Of a stretch of DNA of 64,000 nucleotides, positions 24,733 through 36,947 are shown one piece after another. Position 1 is the first letter of the stretch. Each line of letters begins with the position of its first letter. The position numbers and the translations under genes were made by a program. The notes beneath the pieces were generated by a model. That model was given only the letters and a program-made list of their open reading frames with translations. It did no database searches and was not told the origin of the DNA. The stretch comes from Dipetalonema caudispina (lineage: Eukaryota > Nematoda > Chromadorea > Rhabditida > Onchocercidae), in contig JABVXV010000069.1 in NCBI GenBank assembly GCA_013365325.1, forward strand, positions 124,001 through 188,000, given 5' to 3'.

Positions 24733-26603
24733 ATGACAATGACTACAAATACTAAAAGTAAGCTTCATTTATTGTTGAATAATGTTGTTACATTCTTTTA
24801 TCAGTGGTATCTTCCAAGGATTTCTGGACAACACTTTAATTTGTAAAGTAAACATAATCTTTTTCCAGGTGACATCATTGAAGAATATGAAAAGATCAAA
24901 AAAGCAGAGGTAAATCTTTCTTGTCTTTAAAATGAAAATGATGATCATCTTTGCAAAGACTCAACTTGAAGTCAGAAATGGAAAGCAAAGACACATGGAT
25001 CTCAATAATTTCAATTTTGTCTCAATTTATGAAAATTGAATGTTCTTATTAAAACAGGAAAACTTAAGAATTAATGAAATCTCCACAATCAGTTTTATTC
25101 TAGCGAGATCGAATATCTTTACGACAGGATGTAGACTCCAAAAAAATCCTTTCGGCTGACCGAGTCGAGGATTTGCTCCGTTTCCCCATTGATTCTCAAG
25201 AAAACTTACGAAAAACGGATCGCATTTACATGACCGATGACAATAAACGATTGCTGTTAATTAGAGAGTATGGTGACATGGGAAGCTCGAAATCTGTGAA
25301 GCTCGTTTTTAATACTTTAATTGACTCTAGTCTGGTTTAGTGCTTAAATATCCTTACAACTAATAAAGTAGAAATGGACAGTAGCATCTAGTAAAATCTA
25401 GGTTCATTTAACCATTTTTAATTCCTTCCATCTCTTTTTTCAAATTTTCATCCATTTTTACAGCAACTCGTCGACCACTGTTTCGTCATTTCAAAAGAAA
25501 GCTAATCCAACAGCAAAATCCGAAGAAACAATTCTGACAAGTAAATCAGCCCTAACAACTAAGAGATCTGATGTACGATCTTCATAATCTCCTTCATAAG
25601 TTAGAATTAAGACTTGTTAAGTGTGTCTCCTCCATTGGTCATACAAATTCAAACTGGATTAGCTCACTATCAACCTTCCGAAGTAAACGCAAGATTGTGT
25701 TTACAAGCTCAATCAGTTATCTAAATTGACTTGCTCGGTGTCGCTATAAAATTATTTAACAAAGATTTGAAACTAATATACTTTCGTTACACTTTCATCA
25801 TTAAACGTGTCATCTCGTTTATTCTTCGGTATTCAAAACTTTAGGGATTTCAATTTATATTATTCTAAATTTTTCAATAAATAACATTTACTGATATGTT
25901 TCCTATCAAGTAGACAGGTTGCCCTATAAAGAGAAAGGTATGAAAGGTGGAATGATATCAAAGAAATCTCACAAGATTTCTGAATTATCGTTCTAACTGC
26001 ACTTGTAGTTTCGAGACAGATTGTTATACCGATTAGTAAACTTGAAGTTTTTGGTTAGAATGATATGATGTGCTTCATCATTTAATTGTTATCAGCAGAT
26101 TTTAGATATGGTGATATGGGCAAAATTTATTGCCTAACACTTTATGTAAACGATTGCACATTGAAAGCATTCAAATAAAACAGCCTAGTTAACATCTGTA
26201 TCATCGCTTTAATGGATCTTTGAATATAAAATTGGCTTATATTATAAAGCAAAGCTTTAATTCCCAATTGGTGACACCAATGAATGTTGATGAGGAGATA
26301 ATTGTCGAGCTACAGAAGCCAACCATCTAAATTTCGAAGGTCTTAGGTTTGGAAAGTCGCAACTCAGTCAGATTTTGAAGTTTCGACTTTCTCTCTTTAG
26401 AAAAGCTTCGGTCCCTATACCAAAAAGTCTTTGTTTTTCAGGATTCAGATCAGGATAATGGTTGTGTGATAGATTTCAAAGTGCTCGTTGATGATAATGC
26501 CAATCAAAGTCGTATCCATCAGATTCACGTCCAAGCAAATTGCCCTGACTTCGTTGTCAGGCATTTGTACATTAATGGGATGAAATTTTCGCAAGAACAA
26601 TAG
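24733..26603 (+). CDS. unassigned small protein, 166 aa, five exons
   Basis: Exons: 24733-24757, 24869-24909, 25104-25267, 25464-25572, 26442-26603 (stop TAG). Phases 1, 0, 2 and 0 agree and the sum is 501 nt. I do not recognise a family. The N-terminal third is charged and helix-prone (DIIEEYEKIKKAERDRISLR, then KILSADRVEDLLRFPID). The middle (about residues 77-113) is Ser/Thr/Lys-rich and looks disordered. The C-terminal 53 residues look like a small folded beta module (VIDFKVLVDDNANQSRIHQI, then NCPDFVVRHLYINGMKF). No signal peptide or transmembrane helix is visible. The start is chosen because ATG 24733 follows an acceptor-like ttttcag by two bases. A tempting alternative donor one codon downstream in exon 3 breaks the frame; the gtatgg donor at 25268 restores it. 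A very short first exon and a coding-like last exon support a real gene. Confidence 0.6.
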
Positions 26604-26908
26604 ATTTCAAAGAATGAATACATTTTGTGAATTCGCAACAATTATGTTTGAATTATGCCCTTCAAAATGTCGAAGGCTATCTCGAAGACAAATTTACCAT
26701 TTAAGTGCATAATTCTTGCATTCCATATCATTTTATCTTCTCTTTAACCAAAAAGCGCATTATAACGGTATCTCACGACGTGATCGAAGGCTAATTAGAA
26801 TCAAATGTTTATTTGTTCAGATAATTTCAGAAGTGTCCCCAAGTGGGAAAAATTAGTGGCAAACTGCCCACAAAACTTGAATAACTTGTATTGGCAAAAG
26901 TTTCAAAC

Positions 26909-26957
26909 AATAAAAAGTGGAAGAAAATACATCACATCCTTTAATTTAAATTTTATT
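26909..26957. promoter_or_regulatory. facing polyadenylation signals of two convergent genes
   Basis: AATAAA at 26909-26914 on the plus strand serves the gene ending at 26603. Its counterpart on the minus strand, read as TTTATT at 26952-26957, serves the phosphatase gene ending at 27421. The cleavage sites would fall in the same 40 bases, so the two 3'UTRs abut or overlap tail to tail. Confidence 0.45.
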
Positions 26958-27420
26958 GAGCAACAAAACAACAATATACAAAAACACTGATGCAGAGACA
27001 TATACTTTTCACAAAAAAAAAAAAAAACAAAAAGTTGTGGGAAAGAGAAACCCGTAGTATTTCATACTCTTACGATACTTCTAAATTTCCAAGAATACGA
27101 AAGTTTCGTTTCACAGAAAGATCAGGGAACTATTGAACACTCTGCATACCACGAGGTAGCTTAAAATTTGACTGGTAATTAAATTAATTACCACTCAATT
27201 TGCCTGTTACTTTGGATATTCGAAAATGGTTATGAAAGAATCAAGCTTTACAGAAAGAAAATGTATTAGAATGCTGCATTCGTGTCTTTCAGCTCTTCAT
27301 ATACTGTGAGTTCTAAATCTATCAAAAACATAGACAATTTTCAATTTCAATACAGTAATCCCATTCAGGTATTTTTTATGGAAAATATGGAATATGAGAT
27401 GTTGAATAAGCAGAAAACTA
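26958..27420 (-). other. dep-1: probable 3'UTR of the receptor phosphatase gene
   Basis: Non-coding stretch of about 460 bases between the phosphatase stop codon and the nearest minus-strand AATAAA. No other coding segment is supported here. A run of A residues occurs near 27014-27027. Confidence 0.4.
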
Positions 27421-30400
27421 TTACAGACCAGATTCAGCAATACCTTCATCATCATCGAAAGCTGGATTCAAATGTACTTCAACGCGCGGGGTGGTAATCC
27501 ACGTAGTATTCGATTGGTGTTGTGATGTAGTTCCAACAAATGTGGTACCTCCATTACTGCTTATTATTTGGACATCATTTCCTTTGATCCCCATACCCAG
27601 TTTATTCCCAACATCGTTACTGATGATACTGTTTGGGAAGCCGATAACAACGTTGTCACTGAGAAAAGTCGAAGTTATAGTCCCCTCATCACTTCCGACT
27701 TGCGATAAATTGTTTCCTATCAAATTTGTAGCCGTGTCATATTCCGTTTCCAGAACATAAAGCAAGCAATGATGAATGAATATATATTGCTGCTGAAAAA
27801 AATGAAGTTTCATTAAAAAGTAAAACTTCCTTCTTTCCACCTATACCGACCGGACAGTGCAAAAACTCATGCCTAATTAATAAATGACTAACATTAGGTT
27901 CTAAAGAACTGATAAAATTGATGTGCTGTAGAAGGTATTTATTGCGGGATAATTCACAAACATCGGCTATGCTGGTGAAAAGTAAACAAGAAAAAAAAAG
28001 AATGAAAAAGAAGAAAAAGAAGAAAAGAAGAAAAAAGAAGAAAAAACGTTACCTCGTTTTGCACCATATGACAACGATCAAGTCTCATCTCATGAACAAT
28101 GCCAAAAACATCGAGAGGCAAATTTTTTGCAACACACTGTATCAGGCGATCCAGCGCTATGAACGTACCACTTCGACCAACACCAGCGCTGCAATCAAAT
28201 TGTCTTTCGTGTTTTTATAATGGCATTATCTTAAATTTAATGTGATGGGACTTCATTTTACCCAACATCTCATTATTCATTAGGCTCTACATATGACAGT
28301 AGTAAAGAGATATTCACTGATGAATAATTAACAGTACTAAATAACAGATTCATATTCAATTTGAGGGAGAAATTTACTCTTTGTTTTACGATTTGATTAC
28401 AATGACAAAATTGTTCATGGCACGAGGAACTTAAACTGAAATATTACTACTAACTTGTAGGTTAGCTTTTCCTCTAATAGACTTCGATATTAATCGAATC
28501 AGTTCCTTGGTAACTTCTGATAACAAGAAATATCAAACCTGCAATGCACAATAGTTGGTTTATTGTTCGGTGAAGGTGGTAGTCGAGTCCGGAAAAGACG
28601 AACAAAATGCACTAAGCCAGCAGCACATTCAGGAACACCAAAATCAGGCCAGGCCATATAATGCAAATGCTTTACAGTTCGAGTAGGTGCCGCTGGTTCG
28701 CTCATGTTTGTTAGCCTAAGTTCACGAACTGTGAACTCTTCATACACTGTTTCGTTCATTAATGTCACCTGAAAACATAGACTCATACGTCTGGAGAATA
28801 AAAACACAGAGTTAAAGTAACAACACCTTATAAGCAAAAAATTTACAGCTAAGGAAAGGTATGTTTTACCCAAAACCGAGACTTTACTTGTTGGAGTTTT
28901 CGAATAATTTATTTTAAGATTAGGAAGTTGAGAGTGAATAAAGTTTATAACAGATCACAAAAATGTAAACCTCAATATCAGCGTAAAGGACACTGAGCTG
29001 ATCGTTATCCGGCCAATATTGATGACATTTATCACGTCCTTTCTCAACACATTTTGTTAGAGCAACTATTGCCGGACAATGTTGTTCCCAAACAACTCGC
29101 CAAAAATGATCACGTGTTGAAGGAAGAGGTCCTTGTGCTGCGATGAATTCACGACGTGAATTAAATCCCTATAAAAAAATAGCGAGTCGTATTTCTTTCG
29201 TTCTGCTCGCTGTGCTTATCATATCGCTACCAACTGCAATAAAACTACCACTTTTTGTATGCAACTTGTTTATCGTAAATGAAGTATTCTATGGAGAACT
29301 TTCTGAAAGCTTGATAGTTTGAAAACTTTTGATAAAAATGTTTCAACTAACAGGAATGTATGATGCATTAACGTAATCTGAGCCATCATCATCATCAGTT
29401 GGTATAAGCTTTACACGAGAATGATCGTATGGCAATATGTTTGTGAAGCGATTCTTTGCTCGGTTCACTGTTAAATCCGCCGCTATACATGTTTGTCCAT
29501 GTCCTACCAATTTCAGATCCTGAAAATTTCGGACCACAAATTCATTAATTTAAGACAAGTGTACTGACACTACCTACTTTAAATTGATGGTACATGCATT
29601 AAACGGTGGCGGTAATATTGATATATACCCTTAATAAATGTGGATTTTAGTACAAAACATACTTCATATTCTTCGGAAAATCGGAAATCTGAATCAGCTG
29701 ACATCAATCGCACATGTTCAGCGAAATTATGAATAAATACCGGTCTACTGAAAATACCTATTTTCCAGAAAAAATATTATTATTACTCGATATATCCAAA
29801 TTTGAAATTATATTTATTAATAACATATATTAATGATGAATTAAACACTTCCAAATTGATATATAAAACAAACTACGGAGAACCTATACCTACTTCCTTT
29901 CACTTCTTCTTACCTCCTCTATTTTGTTAACAATCTTCTCTAAGCTTAACTCAAGATTTTCTGATAAACTAACATAAAAATAAAAACAGAAAGCATTGCA
30001 GAACCATAACTAGTAACATCGTTACGAAGTGTGCTTAGAAGCAATGCTATATCTGCATTAATCAACTTCCATTACTTGACATGAAAAATCAAATAATTAT
30101 TTTTTAATAAATCAAGAAAAACCTTTTTTCAATATTACTTCCTGGAATGACTGTATGTGGTGTAAATTTCTGTAAAGTTACCGGTCCACTTGGTAATCGC
30201 TCCAAACGCTGATCAACACCGGTGCGTTCGCGTAAACTCCGAGACCTAAAAAATTATCGAAAGATTTATTAACCATTAGTTCATATTCGATGCATTATGC
30301 TTTTCAAACTTCAGTATTTTACTGAATTAACTGAAGTTCATATATATCCGGAGACTATTCTGTTCATGAAGCAAATTACTCTTGCTGAAAGTAAGAAAAC

Positions 30401-33400
30401 CCTATCTAATCGTTAAAAATTATGCAGACATGCAGAATATAAACTATGAAAAATAATAAAGTTGTAATACCTCGTAACTGGATAAGAGCGTATCCAGGAA
30501 TATTAAAAATAAGAAGAAATATTATTAGATTTTCCAAAATGATTTTATTAGTCAAATTTGAAGTAACACCTAGAAATACCTTCGATGATGTCCGGATGTG
30601 GTTATCAAGTCATTCGATATTGTAGAAACTGTCGCAGTTGAATCTGTCGTAGTACTTTGCGGTTGACTTGTCTGGGGATGCAAAATATTTGTTGTGGAAG
30701 TAGATGTAGCTGTAGCAGTGTCCAAACCAAGTTTGGCTAAACACTGGGCTGCTCGTTCAGCCATTATCATCTTGAGAGCTGCCCAGTGCGAGAAAACTTC
30801 GCTATCACTAGTAATATTCTGCTCTTGCTTATGCTGATTAGTTGCAGATGCTGTAATAAATGAATAATTAGCTGAACATTAGACAATCTAACACTTCCTT
30901 TCTAATTGCCACTAACGATGTCATTGTGTCCAGGAGAAATTGACTTTATTACCTTCAACAATCTTATTCAATCTCTGAAACAGAGTGTTCTACTCTCTTT
31001 TGCTGGTAATTTTTTGAGATCATCAAGCTATGTAAATAAATTCTAATCTACAAATTAAAATCAAATTTAAAGAATATGTACAATAATGCAGACAAAACAT
31101 AATGAAAGGAATATTCTTCAAGTAATCAGCAATGATCACAACAACGGAAGAAAAATATTACCCGGATAAGCAAAATTTGGTCGTAGAATGCCAATTCCGA
31201 TTCCTGTTCCCTCCCTATCTCCTCTTTCTCCGGCAGAGCTGAGAAACTGTTGTGAATAAGTATACGAATTCTGTTGACTGCCGTATATTTGAGGGCTGAA
31301 ATAAGCGACTAATAAGGAATATAACATAGAAAGGATGAAAAATGCCAATAATTTGGAGACTTCACTTATTCCCAAGTCTATACTACAACACAACGGAATA
31401 GATTGTTTCCTTCCTACATAGAGGATGTAATGTCGATAGCGTAACTTTCAAAAAGATCAGAAGACTAAGTCCAACGATCGTTAAGAAAAGAGATAACACT
31501 GAAATTGATGCAACTTGGGCTGTGACTGCATTTATCTTTTATATAACAAATTTAGCATAAACAGCACAAAAATGTAAAATGAGAAATTTTTCAATGGTTG
31601 TATGAGATCATTACTATTTAAGTACAACATATGCTATCTTAACCTATAAATTCAGGACTGATTCATTGATAAAAGTTGGTCGAAAAAGCAGCCATTATTG
31701 GACCTAAATTACACTACTAAAATTTCTCTATTACTGATCTAAACTATTAAATTTTATATTTTCTAATGCTTCAATAAAATCTCTTCAGGTTAACCATATC
31801 CAAGTGTCACGAATCCCTGATAACTAATAGATCATTTGTTTGAAATACAATCTCACATTTCAATATTTTAACCAACTAGAAAGTATTACTGTCAATTAGA
31901 AAAGCTCATTTAATGAACAATCCTCTGCATTTCATGCATTTTCGAAGTTAACTGTGTGACAGCTTATTAATTATGCATTCCTCAACTCTACAAAGATATC
32001 CAATAAGTCCGCTTTCAGTTCCTATCACTCGTTATGCCTAACTAACATCTCATCCTATATGCTTATATGTTGGGAACTTCTTCAGTTGTCAAAGTCAATC
32101 TATCTTTTCTGCAAACTATCAATTTGAGGTAATAAGAGTTAGGTAGGTAAGATTTTCATCGAAATCATATGCAGTAGAAAAATTTATTTTAGGCATTGCC
32201 TAATCCTTCCTCTCTTACATTGAATTAAATCCATTATAATTACATCAGTCATTGCTGGGAAAACATTAAATATCCTTTCGAGAGCAAATCGAAGTGCTTA
32301 ATATGTTGTCATTCATCAGATTCATCTCCCACGCACTATTTATTTCGAAAGAGGGAAGGAAACTCTAAGCTAATTTAATATTTCTTACGAAGGAGTACCA
32401 ATTTCAGAGATTGATTCCTCCCACGCAACAACGAATGAAAGTTTCCCATTCAAATTACTCAGATTAATATTAGTTATAGTTATAGTATTAGTATATTTCA
32501 GTAATCTATCCCATTCTAATCTTTACAGACAAAAGCGCACTTCATTTAGTTCTTTGTTTTGGAGTGTACTATGTATTATGAAGCAAATTTATTTTGGTTC
32601 AAAATTGTCAATTGTTGAACTTGAAACAAATTTTCTTTAAAGGAAGTAATTTAATAACAAGTTGCAATGCAAATAACTCAAAATCAGGAATGAAAAGGTA
32701 CGCCGTAAAATTTCACCACAAAAGTATTCATAGCCGTGTCAGCGAAAAATTAGTAACATCACAATGTCCTTTACCTATCAGGAAATCTATAGGTAAATAT
32801 CGTGTAAGTTTTATGAACTGATAAATTAAATGTATGATATTCCCTCATGTACAGTAATTTTCAAAATTCAAAAGATCCCGACGTCAATTTCAGCAGGAAT
32901 ATGAGGTAAAGTAAGTAGTGTCTGTCAAGGAATATGTTAACATACATTCGCGGAATTATAATTTGAAAAATTTACTTACTTTCGGTGCTGAAATCTTTCT
33001 GAAACTCAAAAGTCAAAGTATTTGTATTTTCAAGCAGCTCCAACAGCAGCACTTAGCAATTAACAACCAGTTCCACTCTGTTAAAATATTACTTAAAAAC
33101 TTGAAAAATAATTTAAATCCTTCCGAAGATAAAAAAATATACAAAAACGGCTGTTAACTTCACCGCTACAATAATCACATAGAAATATTATTCGGATGTC
33201 TGATATCATGTAATAATTTTATCAAGAAATATCTCTTAAACTTGAATGATTAATTTCGTCTGTTTTTGAGGACATCTAATAACGATATAAATTAAAATGT
33301 CATAAAGTTTGAAATAATTTAAAGTATTGTGAAATAGTGTATTCGAAATAATAGACTGTATACAAAATTCCAATTGTTAAACTGCTCATTCTTTGTTAAT

Positions 33401-35879
33401 CTTATTGATCCGAATTACAGTTTCAATCCTTTTTGGAATATTTTTCATGGTACTAAGCAATGATTTCATTTCCATAGAATGCTTGTGAAATATTATTCAT
33501 TTCCATTTCATAGTAGTACTCACTCTTTCAACTGTTACAGCAATAACGCACTATTGTCATATATTGGCAAAATTTTAATTACATTAAATGATGACCAGTG
33601 TCTTCGTTTATTGATGAAATAACCAATGTCGACTTTTATAAAGCTTACTGCCTATAACTACTTTAGAGAATGTCAATTTCATCCAGTTCAAATGACTTTA
33701 GGCCTGAATGCTTCAAATAACATTGCTTGGCCGTATGTCGACATCGAAACATAGCAATCCTTTATGATCTGGCAGTCCATAAGTACTAAATCACGGGAGA
33801 TTTTGTAAACGCATAACGTTTGATTTCTAGTGACTGCAACAGCAGTAGAAATAACAGTAGAAATTAAACGTATTGTACGCTCCTCAAACAAGGAAGAAAT
33901 GAAAGATCCGAATCCGAAAGGTCTCAAAAGCCTAGAGAAGTTTAATTTCGAATTCATTAAAATATTGTTTATTAAATGCAATTAAAATTTATAGAAGCCA
34001 ATTTCATTTCTATCTTTGTCAGTGATTATCCAGGCATTAGAATGTAATATATTAAAAAAAAAATAAATAACTTCAGGTAAACTAAGGTGAAATCAGTCAG
34101 AATCCGTTCATAGCCATTTTTTTGGATATGATGGTAGAGTGCTGGAAATTACTTTCCAGTTATATAAGACGATGAATTCTGCTCTTTCATGATGACACCG
34201 AACAGCGATCTGAAACAGTCACCCAATCTTCGACAATTCGGTAACAACGCCGGAGCAGCATTTCTATGGGTCAATGGATGTAAGGAAAGTCAAAATGGAA
34301 ACCTGCCTGTATTTCCCTTATGCGAAATAAAGCTCATTGTATGCCGGGAAAGATACAAACCGGTAGGAACACTGCAACAAACGGATAGAACACATAGCAG
34401 AACGGATGGACCACACTACACCATAGCGTATGTCTCTGTCTTGGAGGTAGGCAATGCTATCGCGTCGCATACACACACATACATACATACATACGTAATA
34501 TTCCGTCAATCCATTCATAAAACGTATGCCGCCCACACATGGCTGAAGGAGGAGATAGCTGCGGAGAGGTGAGACGGAGTGATAGTTGCGATCGTATTTT
34601 TGATAGTTGCGATCGTATCAGTGGTACTTCCCATTCCGCCCACAGAAATATGGGCAGATGGTTGGCTACTGTTCCTTCCACATATGCGAATATGGAATCG
34701 ATGAAAGTAAAGCATTGCGGAAGCGGTCACTGAATAATCCTGCATCACTCAAATGGTTAACGGCATGTAATCTATGCTGTGATGCGTTCCGCATGCCATT
34801 TATTCCCCACATAAGTGAATGTAATTGAATTTTACCAATCAGATAATGCATCGTAAGTAAGATTACGATGTGTTGATAATGTGATTGGTAGCAGCAGAGC
34901 TGTTTAATAATACTAAGTGAGGGATGCTGATGAGGGAAAGCTGAATTTCGTGTTCACTTTCAGGAAACTTCCGATCTTTTAATCAGAATTATGACAATTT
35001 CTAGTTTGTGGTTAAATCACTTGAGTGAATTTAAATGAATCATATGACCTACAACTTCTTACTGTGCTGTAACACTGATCGTTCTGTCTGGAGGTTTGTT
35101 TTAATGTTTTTCTGCTATGATATTTACGTAGCAAGGAACTCTGATATTTACGCAAAGCATTATTCTTCCGGTAGTGAATCATAGAAGGGAAGAAATTTTG
35201 TTCTATTGATCAGAACGGAAATATTACCAAGCGCTTATCATTTAAGAGTACATATAATTTTCGCAAGATTTCCTTCCATACGGGACTTATGAAGAAGAAG
35301 ACGGGGAAAAATAGCTAATTGCTACTATTCTTCGGAAAAAGAAGAATGTCTGTTAAGTTAACACTGCGTGAAATTGCTTAAAAACAGAATGAACAAGATG
35401 AAGAAGTAATTCATTACTCCTTATGATACTAATTTATAAATTCCGCATAGTAAAGGACTGAATGAGATTGAATAACTATTGCTTTTAGGTAATTTAGATT
35501 TGCAAGAATTTTTGAAAATTATCCCATCCATAAATTTTTCACGATGGAAGATGATTGTTGACAAAGTACATGTGAAATGATAACAAATACGAACTGAAGC
35601 TTTGAAATTTCAGAGATATCACCCTTATGATTACTGGTAATGATTGTATTTGTTCTATGATGCAGAGTGATTGATAGAATTTCTAGAGGTATTTTGTATA
35701 TTTTAGGATTTATACTCTCTCTCTACTCAGAAAAGTGGGTAAAATTATTAATAGAACGATCATCGGGAAAGGGTTAAGCTGATCCTATCTTCGTCTCACA
35801 GATACATCATCAGCAACAGTTATGTGAGGAGTTTAATATCACTTCTTTAATTGGAACCTTCTCTTTTATATCGAACATT

Positions 35880-35918
<39 letters not shown>

Positions 35919-36913
35919 CTTAATGATAACCCTTTTATAATGAGAAGATTACTATGCAGTGAAAAGTGATGTAACAGAGATCTGAAATAATAAACGATAG
36001 TGAAAAAACCAAAAGATAAAAAGAAATTGTGGTTAGAGAAGAAATCTAGTTTAGGAGGAGTAAGCAGACAAGCCTATAATCTAATGATCATAAATTTTAG
36101 ATCTATAAATTAAACAGATCAATGGGTAACTAACGAACTTACCACGATTTCCTGCGCTTTTTCCAAGCGAACAGTGCAGTTAAAGAAGCAATACCAACAA
36201 CGAAGAGAAGCAACAGCACTGTTGCCACACTACCCAATGTAAATAATGTCGGTGAGGCTTCTGCAAATAAAAACAAAACAATTATACTTTTCTCATTATA
36301 ATTTTGTTGATAAGTTTTAACGGTACAATATATCTAAATTGTAAGTGTTTCAAAGAAGTGATACGTGTAAATAGGCGTTGAAAATGTTACACAGAATTTG
36401 TAAAATGAATTTTGTAATGGAAATAAAATAATGATGTCAATAATTCTAGAATACAAATAAAGGATTTCGATTGGTACTGATCGTTTTTATTTCATAGTTT
36501 ACAAAGTAATGATCGATTAGGACAAATATCACTTAACGAAGCAACTCACAAGAATCTGTAATATGACCTTTTGTAACATTTAATGTCTTGTGACCGCATG
36601 AATATCATAACTCATTCAATCTTATTTTTGTTACTAGAATTTTCTTTCCAAGAGAAGATCAGTTTCGACTGGAAAGCGAAAGAGAGCTACTGAATTTATT
36701 GAAAGGGATAAATTTAATGAAATTTCAATGAATGGGTAACTTCTACACTTCATACGAAACCCTTATAAATCTCTTGAGAAAGGCCATTTCATAATATATG
36801 CGTTTTAAGGCTGGTCATTTTTTCATTGCAGTAAAATAAATAAACACTGAGAAAGATGGAAATGGAAATTTAAGAATGAAGTTAAACGAAGAAGAGTTGT
36901 AAGGAAGGAAAAG

Positions 36914-36947
<34 letters not shown>

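Larger units (their letters stand above)
31296..36142 (-). other. dep-1: large intron of the phosphatase gene between the membrane exon and the cytoplasmic exons
   Basis: Intron of 4.8 kb bounded by a gtaagt donor and tttcag acceptor. It separates the transmembrane exon from everything cytoplasmic. No further phosphatase exon was found in it. It holds a GC-richer island at about 34189-34850 and a 34-base A run. Open frames at 32594-33157 and 33688-33981 show no splice-bounded or family-like features and were not called genes. Confidence 0.6.

Noticed and set aside
25268..25340. Alternative donors (tatg|gtgaca and later) for exon 3 of the small gene.
   Set aside because: They put the next exon in a frame that stops early; the gtatgg donor at 25268 keeps both following exons open.
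27491..27760. Long plus-strand frame opposite the phosphatase C-terminal exon.
   Set aside because: Shadow of the minus-strand coding exon, which continues the PTP motif QQYIF in phase.
28000..28220. Lys-rich plus-strand frame.
   Set aside because: Produced by the purine tract and the antisense of the PTP signature exon.
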